NCBI GenBank assembly: GCA_037179385.1
Contig: CM074179.1
Location: 75,381,719 to 75,445,718 of the forward strand
Reading direction: 5' to 3'
From: Holothuria scabra
Taxonomy: Eukaryota; Echinodermata; Holothuroidea; Aspidochirotida; Holothuriidae
DNA: 64,000 bases
This document shows, in pieces, positions 48,850 to 60,570 of the stretch. A program made the translations under genes and the position numbers. Positions within the stretch are counted from its first letter, which is position 1. Each line of letters opens with the position of its first letter. The notes beneath the pieces are model-generated. The model made no database searches. It worked only from the letters and a program-made list of their open reading frames with translations, and had not been told where the DNA came from.

Positions 48850-48960
48850 GGCAGTGGCGGAGCTGCCATATGGTCGGGGGGGGGGGCGGTCGCCCCCCTG
48901 ATGGACCAAAATCGTCTGTTGGCGCCCTTGGGGGGGGTTTTCAACATACTTTACTCTTGC
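48850..48960 (+). mobile_element. hAT-like left terminus, family of 13300-13436
   Basis: Begins CAGTGGCGGAGCTGCCATAT, then a G-rich hairpin (GGGGGGCGGTCGCCCCCC) and GACCAAAATCGTCTG. A matching right end was not found downstream before 50 kb, so the element is truncated or its end has decayed. Confidence 0.55.
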
Positions 48961-49560
48961 ACCATTTTTGGCAAAAGACAAAATTTAATAGCGTTGTTTT
49001 AAGGCCCAGATAACAAAATGCTCAAACAGCCATCAATGTACTAACTGCACTTCATTCTGATGAAAAAGATCATCTTCTGTAATATAGGGATAGGTTTTGC
49101 CCCAGTCGTATCTTCATGCTTTATACGCACTAATGAATGTTGTCGCTGTGCTAAGTTCATTGCTTCCAACCCAAGTGTGATTATAAGCACAAAATGACAC
49201 AAACTGACATTAAATTAACCCTCCCGGCCAGTAAAAGATGTTGCAACGGGCGCAGCAATAATTGTAGCGCAAATAGCCTTCTCGTTGTCGGGGATAATTG
49301 TCAACATAGACAATAAAAAGACGTTTTTCAAAATCATTTGAAGAGAACATTCAGGTTAAAATAAAATAGAATTGTTATCATAGTGGTAATGATTTAAGAG
49401 TTGTAATGAGTAGTTTTCATTTTGCTTTCCTTCAAGTGACCATCATCATAATAAATGGCTATTTCTCATACTGCACGATAATTCTATGAAAATGCTTATT
49501 TCTGTACTTCCGTGGTCTAAAATGCCAGAACATTGCATCAAAAAGCTTAAGTTAAGACTA

Positions 49561-49724
49561 CTTGATTTCTGGCATACCATTAGTGCCATGGGCTGCTCTT
49601 AAAGGGGAGATGGTGCAGTTGGATTTGGAGCCAAAAGCACCTGCGCAAGAGACTGGGATGTCAGGGAAGATGAATTTTATGACAAGAATAATGTCTTTGT
49701 TTAAATGTTAAGAGTCTGAAATAG
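49561..49724 (+). repeat. Duplicated block B'
   Basis: Second copy of block B with a small insertion (GCGCAAGAGACTGGGATGT region). It is followed by the repeat shared with 42170-42360 instead of by R1. Confidence 0.88.
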
Positions 49725-49954
49725 TGATTTACATCGCCACTAATTACCTCCTATTTACTTCATCATGTGGGGACCTACATAGGGGCTACAAATAGGAGGG
49801 AAGGTATCAGGGCTTATAGATCCTCCAACTAGGGACTTTGGGGGACTCACTTTGTGGGAACATCTGACCCAAAAGACTGTGATTAAGAGGCCAGATTCTG
49901 GAATACTCACTCCCTTTTAACAACTTAGAAAGCATAAACAGTTTCTTCATTTAA

Positions 49955-50406
49955 AGAAAAAATCATCATGTTATTTATTTTTTACTTCCTCTATTAATAT
50001 AGAGTCAGAGAAAATGCATTGTTTAGGGAATATCGAAGGATGGTAGCTCAATAATTGTCAGTTTTGCCTTCATGGTCATTGTTCCTCCTTCTCTTCCCTT
50101 GAAGACCCAGTTCTCTCACCCCAAACAGTACCAATTCTCCTAACCTTCTTACTGAAGCCCCTCCCACAATTGTCTGAAATTCATCCTCATCCAGACACAG
50201 TCTCAGTTTATTGCTTCAAGGTGAGTATAGAAAAACTCAGTTTATATAATCAAAACACTCTCGGTACCGTTCATGCTGTGTAATATAAGCTTTGGCACTC
50301 GATCTGCATTGTTTGAATTATCTGTCAATCAAAGAGCTGAGCCAATTGAGAATTTCGGTACCCCCATACCAAAATTGTAGTTTGGGGTGAGAGGTTTGGC
50401 CTTTAA
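49955..50406 (+). repeat. Duplicated block A' (includes an R1 MITE)
   Basis: Second copy of block A. It is preceded by GTTTCTTCATTTAAAG, which also follows block B at 48600. That shows the junction material is shared between the two sites. Confidence 0.9.
50099..50406 (+). mobile_element. R1 TTAA MITE, full-length (in block A')
   Basis: Runs from TTGAAGACCCAGTTCTCTCA to GTGAGAGGTTTGGCCTTTAA. The first TTAA is mutated to TTGA. It has a 4 bp insertion (GATC) before CTGCATTGTTTG. Confidence 0.9.
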
Positions 50407-50958
50407 AATTCTCATCATTGCTATGTACTTTCTTGAAAGTCCAAATAGCTCTTAATCCAGCTAGTGTACAGCTAAACCAGCTAAACCATTCCTGTCTCGT
50501 TAACTTTGCCCCTAAAATTACCCAACATGCTATTGAACAGAAAATACCTTAAATGGCACTATTATGGGCCATGCCTGCCATATATTCCTGTAGATTTTAG
50601 GCTTGAGTGTTCATGAAAGTGGTTTTATTATCTAGAATTGTAAACACTCTTGTAATAATCCCTGTTTAGAAACTTTGTACTAACGTCCATCTGTAAAGGT
50701 ACATTGGTGTCTTGATGAGACCTTCTACTCACAGAATTTGGTTACAGCTCTGCGAGTGTTGTCCAAAGTAAAGTAGATGGATACAAAATTTGTATTCATG
50801 AATTTTGAAAGATAGTTAGCAACCTGGACTTATTTTTGTTGATTACCTTTTCATTTTCAAGAATAACAAAAAATGTCCTAATAGTGAGATGTAATTGGGT
50901 ATTTTTACAGTAGACCATTACACTTCAGAAAACAAAAGTGTGACAGACTGTCCTGTTT

Positions 50959-51462
50959 CATGATGCTCCCAAGAGTCATGATGCTCCCAAGAGTCATGAT
51001 GCTCCCAGGAGTCATGATGCTCCCAAGAGTCATGATGCTCCCAGGAGTCATGATGCTCCCAAGAGTCATGATGCTCCCAAGAGTCATGATGCTCCCAAGA
51101 GTCATGATGCTCCCAAGAGTCATGATGCTCCCAAGAGTCATGATGCTCCCAAGAGTCATGATGCTCCCAAGAGTCATGATGCTCCCAAGAGTCATGATGC
51201 TCTTAAGAGTCATGATGCTCCCAAGAGTCATGATGCTCCCAAGAGTCATGATGCTCCCAAGAGTCATGATGCTCCCAAGAGTCATGATGCTCCCAAGAGT
51301 CATGATGCTCCCAAGAGTCATGATGCTCCCAAGAGTCATGATGCTCCCAAGAGTCATGATGCTCCCAAGAGTCATGATGCTCCCAAGAGTCATGATGCTC
51401 CCAAGAGTCATGATGCTCCCAGGAGTCATGATGCTCCCAAGAGTCATGATGCTCCCAAGAGT
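50959..51462 (+). repeat. 18 bp minisatellite, 28 tandem units
   Basis: 504 bases of CATGATGCTCCCAAGAGT. Variants are few: CCCAGGAGT in units near 51004, 51042 and 51418, and CTTAAGAGT near 51202. The + strand frame translates as MLPRVM repeats and the - strand as TLGSIM repeats; 18 is a multiple of 3, so frames stay open, and this is not evidence for a protein. The flanks match R3 (GACTGTCCTGTTTCATGAT on the left). Confidence 0.96.
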
Positions 51463-51479
51463 CATGAAACCATATTTTT

Positions 51480-53033
51480 CTCCTCCAGGTTGAAATTCAC
51501 AATGGTAATTTACAGTACTAGAAATATGTAATACTACAGTTCTATAATGTAATGAACAGTAAATCTTTGAAGATAAACAAGAAAACTTATATTCTAACTT
51601 TGATCTAAGACTTCTGTTTCCTGTGATGAGCAATGAAAGGCCTGTAAATGATGGTCAAGCAGGACCAGTACAAATGCACCACTCAATGCCATGCTGGTAG
51701 CTCTAACTGAAAGTACTTCAAAGTAAGGTGTATAGGAAATGGTAGTTAAGCCAAAGTATTATTCTAGGAAATGAAAAAAAAAATCACATGGAAAATGTGC
51801 ACCATCATGTTATCTGATATTCTAAGAGGGAGACTAGAAGCTGAAGAGGTAAGGACGTAGTTCATGGGATGAGACGGGGTTTCCACATATGCTATGTTTC
51901 TTGTTCTTTGTTCTACACACTTCATGTACTGGAAACATTCTATCTCTTGGAGGAAAAGACACTTGTTTTGTCATGTTTTCCTCTAAACCTGTTCCACAAA
52001 TTTCAAAAATGAAATAGAGGGGGTATGTCACAAATAGTACAAGGTTTACACTTTTGATCTTGTAGCTGATGAACTTCTTTCTCCAGCAATGGTCTCAGTT
52101 TGAAGTTTCTTGATGGAGCAGTATTGCGCCATAGGTCAAAGGTCAACAGTTAACACTTTTACTTGGCTTTAAGCGGATGAAAGGATGTGAACACACATAA
52201 AAACAGTGTGCTATTCATGGCCAGTGCAATGCTTTGATGTCTTGTTACCAATTGACCTGAACAGAAAGGTCACCTAGGTATGCGCAGATAGAAATTTTGA
52301 ACTTGCTCATTACTCCTTGCTTGGACAGTAAAAAATATGTTACTTGTTATGAGAGATGCCACCAAACAGGAATTTGGTCAATTTATTTCACAAGATGGTT
52401 CTTAAATGAATCACATCTGATCAATTATAAAATCAAATCTTCAAATAAAATTGCTACCAACTTTTTTCATTGCCCCCCCCCGGACAGGTTCTGTTTAGAT
52501 TTTATCAGGTAATTTGATAGCATTTTAAACAACTTTTCTTTCATCTCACCATCAAATAAAAAGGTGACTTGCTTGGTCCCCTCAGTTTATCCAGGGGCCT
52601 GGCAAAATTACCCTTGGTAGTCTATATTGACTACATCCTTGATGACATTATTGTGCCCACCTTACAATTAGATGCAATGCATAAAGGTTTTAATTGGGCT
52701 GTAGTTTATCAAAGAATCCCTTCATGCAGGATGAACTGCCCTACCCCTTTCAGGAAAGTGTTTGGTGTAACCTGTATAAAGATTGGAATGCAGCCTTTTT
52801 GGGTTTGTATTGTAAAATATGTGTCCTGATCAAATTGAAGGTTCAGTTGAGTTTTGTGAGGTCCTATTGTCAAGGTCCATCAGAGGAGATTAATGCAGAG
52901 TATCTGAGAGTTTCTCCAATTCTGGGCCCCATCTCCTGCTACTGGTGTTAAAATTTGCATCTGAGGAAGGGGGTGGGGGTTAAAGGGTGAGCCTTACATG
53001 GCTTGTTTAGGGGTCAGCTGAGAACTGATCTCT
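51480..53033. other. No supported exon
   Basis: A DR1-like AGGTCAAAGGTCA word occurs near 52134. Frames at 52569-52951 lack splice context. A C run lies at about 52473-52482. Confidence 0.35.
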
Positions 53034-53034
53034 G

Positions 53035-53228
53035 GTAAAAGGGCAAGGGCAGTTGCCACAAACTAATTTTCTTCCTATTTCTCTTTGAATTATCTTTCAT
53101 AATACTTTAGGACTTTCAAGGTGGATCATGCAGTTATTACTCATGAGTTACGACTCTCAGGAGCCAATCATAAAACAGGACAGTCTGATTCACTATTTCA
53201 AGTTAGGGTGACTGCTCTTGCCCTTTAA
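53035..53228 (-). mobile_element. R3 TTAA MITE, reverse orientation
   Basis: Right end GGTGACTGCTCTTGCCCTTTAA; left end TAAAAGGGCAAGGGCAGTTG. The interior has CGACTCTCAGGAGCCAATCA and TAAAACAGGACAGTCTGATT. Confidence 0.8.
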
Positions 53229-53233
53229 AGCAG

Positions 53234-53441
53234 GTTGAGGATGCAGTGTTCCTAGACAAGTATGAACAGCTGAGTAATCAGAATTTCAACTGGGCAATAG
53301 ATAAGGCTGATCTGAGATATAAAATGCTATACTGCTCAAACTCCCCCGGCAGCAGGTCCACTCAGAAAAGGAATAGCAATGCAGATATGCAAGGACTGAA
53401 GGGAAGGATGAAGGGGTGCTCAGGCTGGCAAGGGAGATAAT
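53234..53441 (+). CDS. Doubtful exon-like frame after R3
   Basis: The R3 right end supplies a pyrimidine tract and AAAGCAG, followed by an open frame VEDAVFLDKYEQLSNQNFNW, then further polar residues to a stop at 53441. The first 40 codons look protein-like. Usable donors are weak (GTCCAC, GTGCTC). If real, it would be a case where a mobile element provides an acceptor. Equally it may be chance. Confidence 0.22.
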
Positions 53442-53867
53442 TAATGACTCGGTTTGGTCTGTTTGAAAAGTTTTATTGAGCCTATGACAACATGGAGACA
53501 GTTTGTTGTTTAAGCTAGGAGGGGGGGACTGCATGCATGGACAGATATTATCATAGCATGGAGTTGATGTGCTTGTAGTCTGGGGGACTTGAAGTTTTTT
53601 TTCGACTTAATTTTCAGGAGAGACAAAAATCGTTGCTTTGTAAAGTGCTTGTCATGAAGGTCTCAATTAACCTAGACTTAAGACTTGGATCCTGATAATT
53701 GATTTTATGTTATCTCAGGCTTTCTCTATGTCTTTTTATTCCTTCTTGATTCATATTTTGCTTTTCCTCTCTCCCCACTGTACATACCAAGCATAATTTA
53801 TATCAGTTGATCTTTGGGTAGCCTTTCATCATAACCCTAATTGATCACCTGTGATTTTCTTTTTCAG

Positions 53868-53909
53868 AATGAACTGTCCATGAAGCCACACTTTAAAGCA
53901 CCCCCCTAG
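53868..53909 (+). CDS. Possible alternative terminal exon
   Basis: Very strong acceptor (GTGATTTTCTTTTTCAG) followed in phase 0 by NELSMKPHFKAPP and a stop. The next candidate exon (54772) is also entered in phase 0, so the two could be alternative 3' choices for one upstream donor. No polyadenylation signal is assigned. Confidence 0.22.
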   Translation, partial: NELSMKPHFKAPP

Positions 53910-54771
53910 CACCCTCCATACATTATGTCACAAGAAAATCATTAGCCAGGATTTCCCTTTTCATTTCTTGGTGACTTCCATTCATCACTGTTTGATCACC
54001 ATGATATAGCTGTCCTTTTATAAACCACGCCAAAGAAACTCATCCTTCCCCATTCATTCCTTGAGATAATCCCTTTGAGTCAATACAACTGCACAGGAGG
54101 CCCATGGGTCCTTTTGTACCCGGTAGATGGGCGGTATGTCACACTACAATGGGTGCAAATAGGGCCATTCAGCTTGTGAATGAGTGCAGAGGCTGGGTGC
54201 TATGTGTAGAGTATTTGTCTGACAGTAGCATATGGTGTTTGTGTTTACTCATTACACTTAGTGCGTAGGTTATATGTATGATGTCTTGAGAACTGAGGAG
54301 ATAACATACACGCTCCAGTAGCTTTGAGGTTAAATAGAACCATTACCCTTGATATGTGGGCTGATAGGCAAGCAAATACACAAAAAAGTTGAGAAATTTC
54401 TCCCTCTTCATGAGGTCAGTGCATTTTTGCTTCATTTGAAAAGGGGAAAAAGGGAAAACCTGGAGAAATTTTTTCTTTCTGAGTAACTGGATGAAGGGGC
54501 TGATAGCAACTCTTGCAGTATTTTTGAAAGTTTGCATTTTGAACTGCAAGATGATTTCTGTAGAAGAGGAAGGTTTAACTTATCTCCTATCATTGCAAAG
54601 CACTTTGTAGCAGAATCCATCTTGGAACACAAGGAATATTTGGGAGCGGCGGATTTTGGACGGTGGAGAATTTAGTGTTCTATATTGGGAGAGGAAATTT
54701 CAAGGACATATGTTACACGTCCTTGGGAGATAACCTGCGTGTTCTAACAATATTTCTACAACACTCCTCAG

Positions 54772-54919
54772 CCATATAATCTGAAGACTAAAGAAGAGTT
54801 TGGTTTGCCTCCCGAGGAGCTGTATCCGGAAGAGTTAGATTACAGCAATGACATCCATTTACCCTGGCTGCAGGATTTAATTAGTTTTGTATGCAAATTG
54901 GACTTTATTTGCATGAATG
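54772..54919 (+). CDS. Internal exon of an unrecognised protein (exon e), best supported
   Basis: Acceptor TATTTCTACAACACTCCTCAG, 148 bases, consensus donor GTAAGT. Only one frame is open: PYNLKTKEEFGLP, PEELYPEELDYSNDIHLPWL and QDLISFVCKLDFICMN, then one base. An acidic, proline-containing start is followed by a hydrophobic Trp/Cys-containing helix-like segment. Codon composition and splice signals make chance unlikely. It is entered in phase 0 and left in phase 1, and joins 56899 in frame (G+TG = Val). I do not recognise the family. No signal peptide or clear membrane segment is visible in this piece. Confidence 0.75.
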
Positions 54920-55269
54920 GTAAGTAAATATCAATGTATTGTGATATTTTTAGAAGTGTATAGGCTAATGAAGCTGTAAGGACCTTGAAACCATAGCATG
55001 CCTTGTGTGAACTGAAAAAAACTAATTAAAGGAGTTGTATAATGCACTATATCATCATGGCTTTTAAATGAGTATATAAGATGGTAGAATTTTTAGTGGT
55101 GATGAATAGGTTACTTATAGTTATGAAAAATTTAAGAATTGGTCAATGTTGGTATTTTAAACTATTTTACATAGCATACTCAAATCTTGCTGAACATATC
55201 CAGTATGAGGCTGTAATAGACTCAGTTCAGTGCAGTTTATTTCCACATGCAATTAACAATATCAGTACA

Positions 55270-55288
55270 GTAAGGGGGGGGGGGGGAG
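55270..55288 (+). repeat. G-homopolymer patch
   Basis: A run of about 14 G residues, similar to those at 3178 and 17960. Likely unstable in sequencing. Confidence 0.85.
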
Positions 55289-56898
55289 ACTGAAGAAGCA
55301 GATTGCTCTTATGCAGTTCTGGTATATGCAGAAGATACGATGAAGAAAGTTATGCATGATATTTACATGTGCTGTAGGACAACACTATCTCAGTAGTGTT
55401 AAATGTAAAGTTTTCATACTGAGCATTTAAAACAGACAGCAGCTCATGTATAACATTATGGGTATAAAGAGGAATAAATGGATATATTAGGCCTATAATG
55501 TTCTTCCAGTTTGTTCAGACAATTTTCAAAATACTGGAGTTACAAAAGGTTCTGGGAAAGTTTTTTGGTTTAAGTCATTTTGTAGCACGAGATATAAATT
55601 TCCTCAACAAAATGACACGATTCAGGAGAACTCTATTCCACAATCCCCAACTTGTCCTCTCATTTTGTAAGATGTCCTAACATTGGGGCCCAGGACCATT
55701 TTCAACAGCAGTTTGTTCCACACTTTGGAGGGCTCAATATTTCCTTACTTTTGTATCCACAGAATGCATGGTCGATGAATTTTTTGCTAGATGTAGGTGT
55801 ACTATTTGCAGGAAGATAATTCAAAGCTATGAGTTCTTGTGAATTAGCAATCATAAAGTATTTAAGATGAAGAAGAACGCTAAATGCTACTGTAGTTTGC
55901 GGTCTGGGTCAGCTGTTTGCATTAAAATCTTACTCAACTATAGCTACATTGTGCTTAACAGAAAACATGAACTTGGATAACTTCATGTACAGTAGCTCAT
56001 AGCAAGCCACATCTCCCTATATGGAAAAAAGAATGCTTATTCCTTTTAATCCCTCCCCCTATATTTAATCGAAAATAGGCGGCATCCTAAAAAGTGAAGG
56101 AGAAAGGGTGAAAAAATTGAGTGCTATTTTCTAGCCTGGTAGCAAAATATTCAGCTCAAGATGATATATGTACTGCACTCCCCTGGATTTCCAGAGAACT
56201 GAGCCTACTGGTGGGTCACCTCTGTGTTTACTAAAAATGAAATTCTTTCAAACAAGGGAAATTTATTTAATTCATGATGCATTATTCCTGTAGAGATAAC
56301 AGCTTTTGACCAGGAGGTTTGATACATCCCAAATTAGATTTTAAACCCAAATTTGTGTCATAAAAATGTCAGAGCTATAAAGGTTGCCATGACAATGACT
56401 CAAGCAATGATTGGGGTCAATGTTAGAAGCAGAGTTCAGAGAAATCCAGTGGTAATATAGCGTCCTTAGTGACAACAGGTCCACTTCAGAAGTGTGGTGT
56501 GTAAGATGTGCTGGTATAGCAAGGTACCATTTAATTGTGGGAAACATTGTTTAGTACATCCTGCATTGGCAGAGGTGTGTGGCAATTTATTGGAATAACA
56601 TCCTGTGCAGTTTTCTTTCACTTTTTGAAATAATCTTTGGATTAACAAGTTGTTTTGGGAAAAGATATTTGTACCAGTTTGTCAGAATATATCAGTATTC
56701 AAGTCTGGAGGTTGTTTACCACTTACAGTTGTTTACAATAGTCAATACTAATACTGCTTGGTGAGGAACCATACATATATGATGTATGATCTTTGAAGAT
56801 GTTCTGTGGGAAATAACCTGTGACTGTATATAGCTGTATAGCTAGGCTGTCACATAAAGATGGAGATTGAAAAAAAGTCTGTCTTTGCTTTGATAAAG
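55289..56898. other. Intron between exon candidates e and f
   Basis: AT-rich. Short frames on both strands, none with paired splice sites. Confidence 0.35.
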
Positions 56899-56945
56899 TG
56901 CTGACTAAAATGATGAATTTCCAGTTCTGGGAGAATTTTGACATG
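56899..56945 (+). CDS. Small internal exon candidate (exon f)
   Basis: Acceptor GTCTTTGCTTTGATAAAG, 47 bases, donor GTAAGG. After two bases the frame is LTKMMNFQFWENFDM, leaving in phase 0. The entry phase matches the phase-1 exit of the exon at 54772-54919, and the exit phase matches the phase-0 frame at 60520. It is short, so the case rests on two good splice sites plus phase agreement on both sides. The aromatic-rich sequence is compatible with a helical domain. Confidence 0.5.
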
Positions 56946-57382
56946 GTAAGGACTTTTTGTGTTGTTGGACTTGATAAATTTCTCATGGCTGCGTTTTTAT
57001 TTCACATTTTTTTTTCTTTTTTCATTTTTGTGGAGGAAATCATTTTTGTTTTTTCACTGTTAGGGTTTCCTGTTCTCTGGAAAAGGAAAAGATTTGATGT
57101 GATTGGAATACTTCCAGATGTCTGCTTGAGATAAATTGTTGAATTTTTTGTAGTTTTAAGACAGTATTATTTTCCAGTATTAGCATGGTTGGATTGCAAG
57201 CTGTATACATGTGCTTGGTGCTTCCTGGTTTGGACTTTTGGCAGGGAGTTCTATTTGGTGGAGTTTTTGAGCCTCTATCATTGGATGCATGCAACATTTG
57301 TTGATTATTGTGCTGGAGTTGGTCTTTATGGTCTTTATTTTTGTCTGAGGAGTATTGACCTGTAAGAAACAGGTAAAGATTA

Positions 57383-57783
57383 GGGGCCCGGTCCACAAAG
57401 AGTTACGCACAATCTTAAAGGCCCTGTTCTCTCACCCCAAACAGTACCAATTCTCCTAATCTTCTTACTGAAGCCCCTCCCACAATTGTCTGAAATTCAT
57501 CTTCATCCAGACACAATCTCAGTTTATTGCTTCAGGGCGAGTATAATTTATATAATCAAAACACTCGCAGTACCGTACATGCTGTGTAATATAAGCTTTG
57601 GCACTCTGCATTGTTTGGAGTAGCTGTCAGTCAAAGAGTTGAGCCAATTGAGAATTTCGGTACCCGGGTACCAAAACTGTAGTTTGGGGTGAGAGGTTTG
57701 GCCCTTTAAATTTGATTTACTGTTGACTTAAGTATGGGTAATCAAACTTAAGATTGTGCGTAACTCTTTGTGGAATGGGCCCC
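57383..57783. mobile_element. Outer MITE with 36 bp inverted termini, carrying nested R1
   Basis: The left arm begins GGGGCCCGGTCCACAAAGAG and runs to GTTACGCACAATCTTAA. The right arm is its near-perfect inverse, ending CTCTTTGTGGAATGGGCCCC. R1 occupies 57415-57709. Without it the element is about 110 bp. The target duplication is not clear. Confidence 0.85.
57415..57709 (+). mobile_element. R1 TTAA MITE nested in the outer MITE
   Basis: Starts TTAAAGGCCCTGTTCTCTCA and ends TGAGAGGTTTGGCCCTTTAA. It sits exactly on the TTAA that belongs to the outer element's left arm (CACAATCTTAAG), the expected TTAA target. Confidence 0.92.
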
Positions 57784-60519
57784 AAGAGTGATTACTGTAA
57801 CTATGATATATTTTGCAGAAAATGTATAAGGAGCCTTTAGGTGTAATGTACTTATGTAAAAGTAAAATATGAAAATTTGGAGCACTGAATAGAAATTAGG
57901 ATTGTAATATTGATAAACGGCTGCAAGAACATACAAATAGGTTCAATGAAGACATGCTCGTAAATGTTAGAGTGGCAATTGCTCTTAAAACAATCATCTG
58001 GTTTAGTAATAATCTACCTACAACTAGAGAAAAGAGTGTTCACTGCTGTTGGTAGATCCTGCAGTAAATACTATGGACCCTAATTATTAATATGACTTTT
58101 CCAAACTTTTTTTTTTTGGTGGGTGAGGGGGAACAGTAGGGGGTGGGGACATGGGTGGGCAGATTTATTAGCATTTGGATATAACTCATCCTAAAATAAA
58201 AGATATAATACGTAATTCAATATGCTTATATGCTTTTATCGATTTAAACCAACAAAATATGGACTGCAATAGTACTTTCAAATTAATGATGTGTTTAAGT
58301 CCGAGAGGTACTTTTTGTGTGCAGTATGAGTTAGGTATAAAACTTTCTTTTACACCTTTGATCAAATTATTTACAGTAGGTCCTAAAGGTTGTGGTTACT
58401 ACCTCAAAATATTCATGTTGTGAAATAGGTAAAATAAAAACATGTTGCTATGAGGGGGATAAAGTTACACATAGCCAGGATATGGAATAAAGAAGAACAG
58501 AAGCGAAGATACAGTAGGCCTACTTATTTAAAGTCTTGATAAAAATTGAATCAAAGGAAAATTGTTAAGACTTTATTGACTTTCTTTAAACTTTTCACAG
58601 GAAGGGAGGGAAGGAAAAACACAATAGACCAAGAATTGTTAGGCCCCTCATCCCCCTCCCCCCATCAAATAGAATTACCAAAGCATAATGCAAACTAGCA
58701 TATTTTTCCCCCTGCACAAAAGTGTCCCATACACCCCTACTTCCCCATTGAGAGCTGCAGTGCCTTGTCAGGCATGAGTCTGCCTTCCCTAATTGATTGG
58801 AAAGTTACCTCAGTCATCCATTTCTCTCCCATTTTGATAGTACCTGTCCTTCGAGATCATTCTCTGTTGCAACATATCCCAGTACTGAAATAATATTGAC
58901 CTTTTAGCAAACTCCCTCTTGTCCCCCAGTCTTTATTTTTAATGACTGCATCTTCTCTGGCCCATTTCTACCAACAAGATTTTCCTTTTATTTATTTAAG
59001 TAGAGCATGATTTAATTCTTTTCACCTTGCAAGGTCCCTCTTTGTCATTCACAGCTTCAAGCTGACTTTATTCTCTACTCTCACTTCCGATACGAGTCAT
59101 AAATATCCCATGTTGCGTGAATGCTTCTGGCCCATATTTGCTATTCTTCCTGCAGCCTTGTAGGTACAGTACCTTATGGTAGGAATGTAAAGGCTATCCC
59201 TAGCTAGAATAAATTTTATATCCTTCAAGAAAGTGTAACAGCTGATCATACCCGTACACACTCATAGCACATGAAAATGTGGGTTAATACTGGTAAATCT
59301 GCAAAGTGTCCTGTCGTACAAACATGGTATCCGACTGTTTTCTGTAAAATCACCTAGTAGAATCAATCTCCGAGTTCCAGCCATGCCCATTTGGACCTAG
59401 AAATATTTTCAAACTCTAGTCTGTAGCAAAGTTCCCATCATTTTCTGGTTTTCATATTGTTAGCTAATTGCATGAGTTTTACTTGGTTAAATTTATCACC
59501 TGACAATACTGTATGTCCCCAAATTTTTATGAAAGAAAGGTTTTGCACTTTAAGTTGAAGTAAAAATTACCTTAACAAAGGCTTAGAACTAATTACCTGC
59601 AAGTCTATTTCTGCAAATTTGTATCATTTTGCATTTTCTCTCAATGGAAAATGGACACCACTCCCACATAACCTCCTCCACAGGCAGTAGTCACCTGTAA
59701 TCATCCCCCCTTCCCCTATCCCAAATTTCAAATTCAGGCCATTGGCTTGCTTTACAATATAACATCTATTATTTCAAACTTAAAGGTAAGGAATTGATTT
59801 GGGGGGAGGGGTATCTTCAAATATTCCCTTCTTATAAAGCAGCAGTCAATCATGACATAAAATTTGTTCCCAAAGCCGTGTTTTTGTTTTCCTTAAAAAT
59901 GAGGGGAAGGAAGGGACAGGCAGCTACCAGACCCCTTCCTCTTAAACCTATGGAGTAGGTTCTTGTACCTTGCAAAAATGCCTTTCAAATATCATCCTTG
60001 ATTTGACAGCTTGGTTTTTTTTCCTCCAGCTGTTGAATTATTTTATTATTTAAAACCATTGTTTTATAGACTTTGCAGTGGATCTTTTTCCTCATATTTC
60101 ATTACACAGGATTATGGGAAGGATGTTAGTGTGTGTTGTATTTTGCCATAACAAAGCCCTATCCAAAAATCTTTTGTAATTGCTAAAGGTTCCAGAGAAA
60201 TTGTTATGAAGGATGTAATGAAGGCATTGTAAATGTCATTCTGAAGATGTGTAACTACAATTGGAAATTAGAAGTACCCCCTCATTTTCATAATGGCATT
60301 AAATTTTGCAAGGCATTATGCAGTGCAGTATATTTTGAAATGAAAAAGCTAGCACATACAATGAATTGATCTAGTGTTTACAATTGGGAATTAAAATACT
60401 GAATAACCATCTTACCCAGCATCCAAAATATACAAAAATTAGAAAAGTGGGAAGAAGAAGAAAATGAGTGAATTGAAATGGTTTAATAGGCCTTACACGT
60501 TTCTTTCTTTTCTATACAG
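57784..60519. other. Intron-like DNA without a supported exon
   Basis: T-run near 58108, C-rich patches near 58655 and 59706. Frames are random in composition. Confidence 0.35.
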
Positions 60520-60570
60520 TATCACTGGGTATGTTGTCATCTTGAGTGCTCACACCTTCCCAAGTGTGTG
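60520..60570 (+). CDS. Cys/His-rich exon candidate (exon g), 3' end uncertain
   Basis: The strongest acceptor in the window, CACGTTTCTTTCTTTTCTATACAG, opens a phase-0 frame YHWVCCHLECSHLPKCVV that stays open to a stop at about 60690 (including TAVRVATDSHLRIGPGHYSQ). It joins the phase-0 exit at 56945. Several donors are possible: GTGTGT after 60563 (phase 2, which would fit 63630), GTGACT after 60570, and GTCCAG after about 60609. The Cys/His spacing (C-C-H-x2-C-x-H-x3-C) could bind a metal, but no known finger is matched. Confidence 0.45.

Noticed and set aside
50905..51633. 242-codon - strand and 177-codon + strand hexapeptide-repeat frames
   Set aside because: The 18 bp unit is a multiple of three, so open frames are automatic. 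There is no start context, signal peptide or splice evidence.
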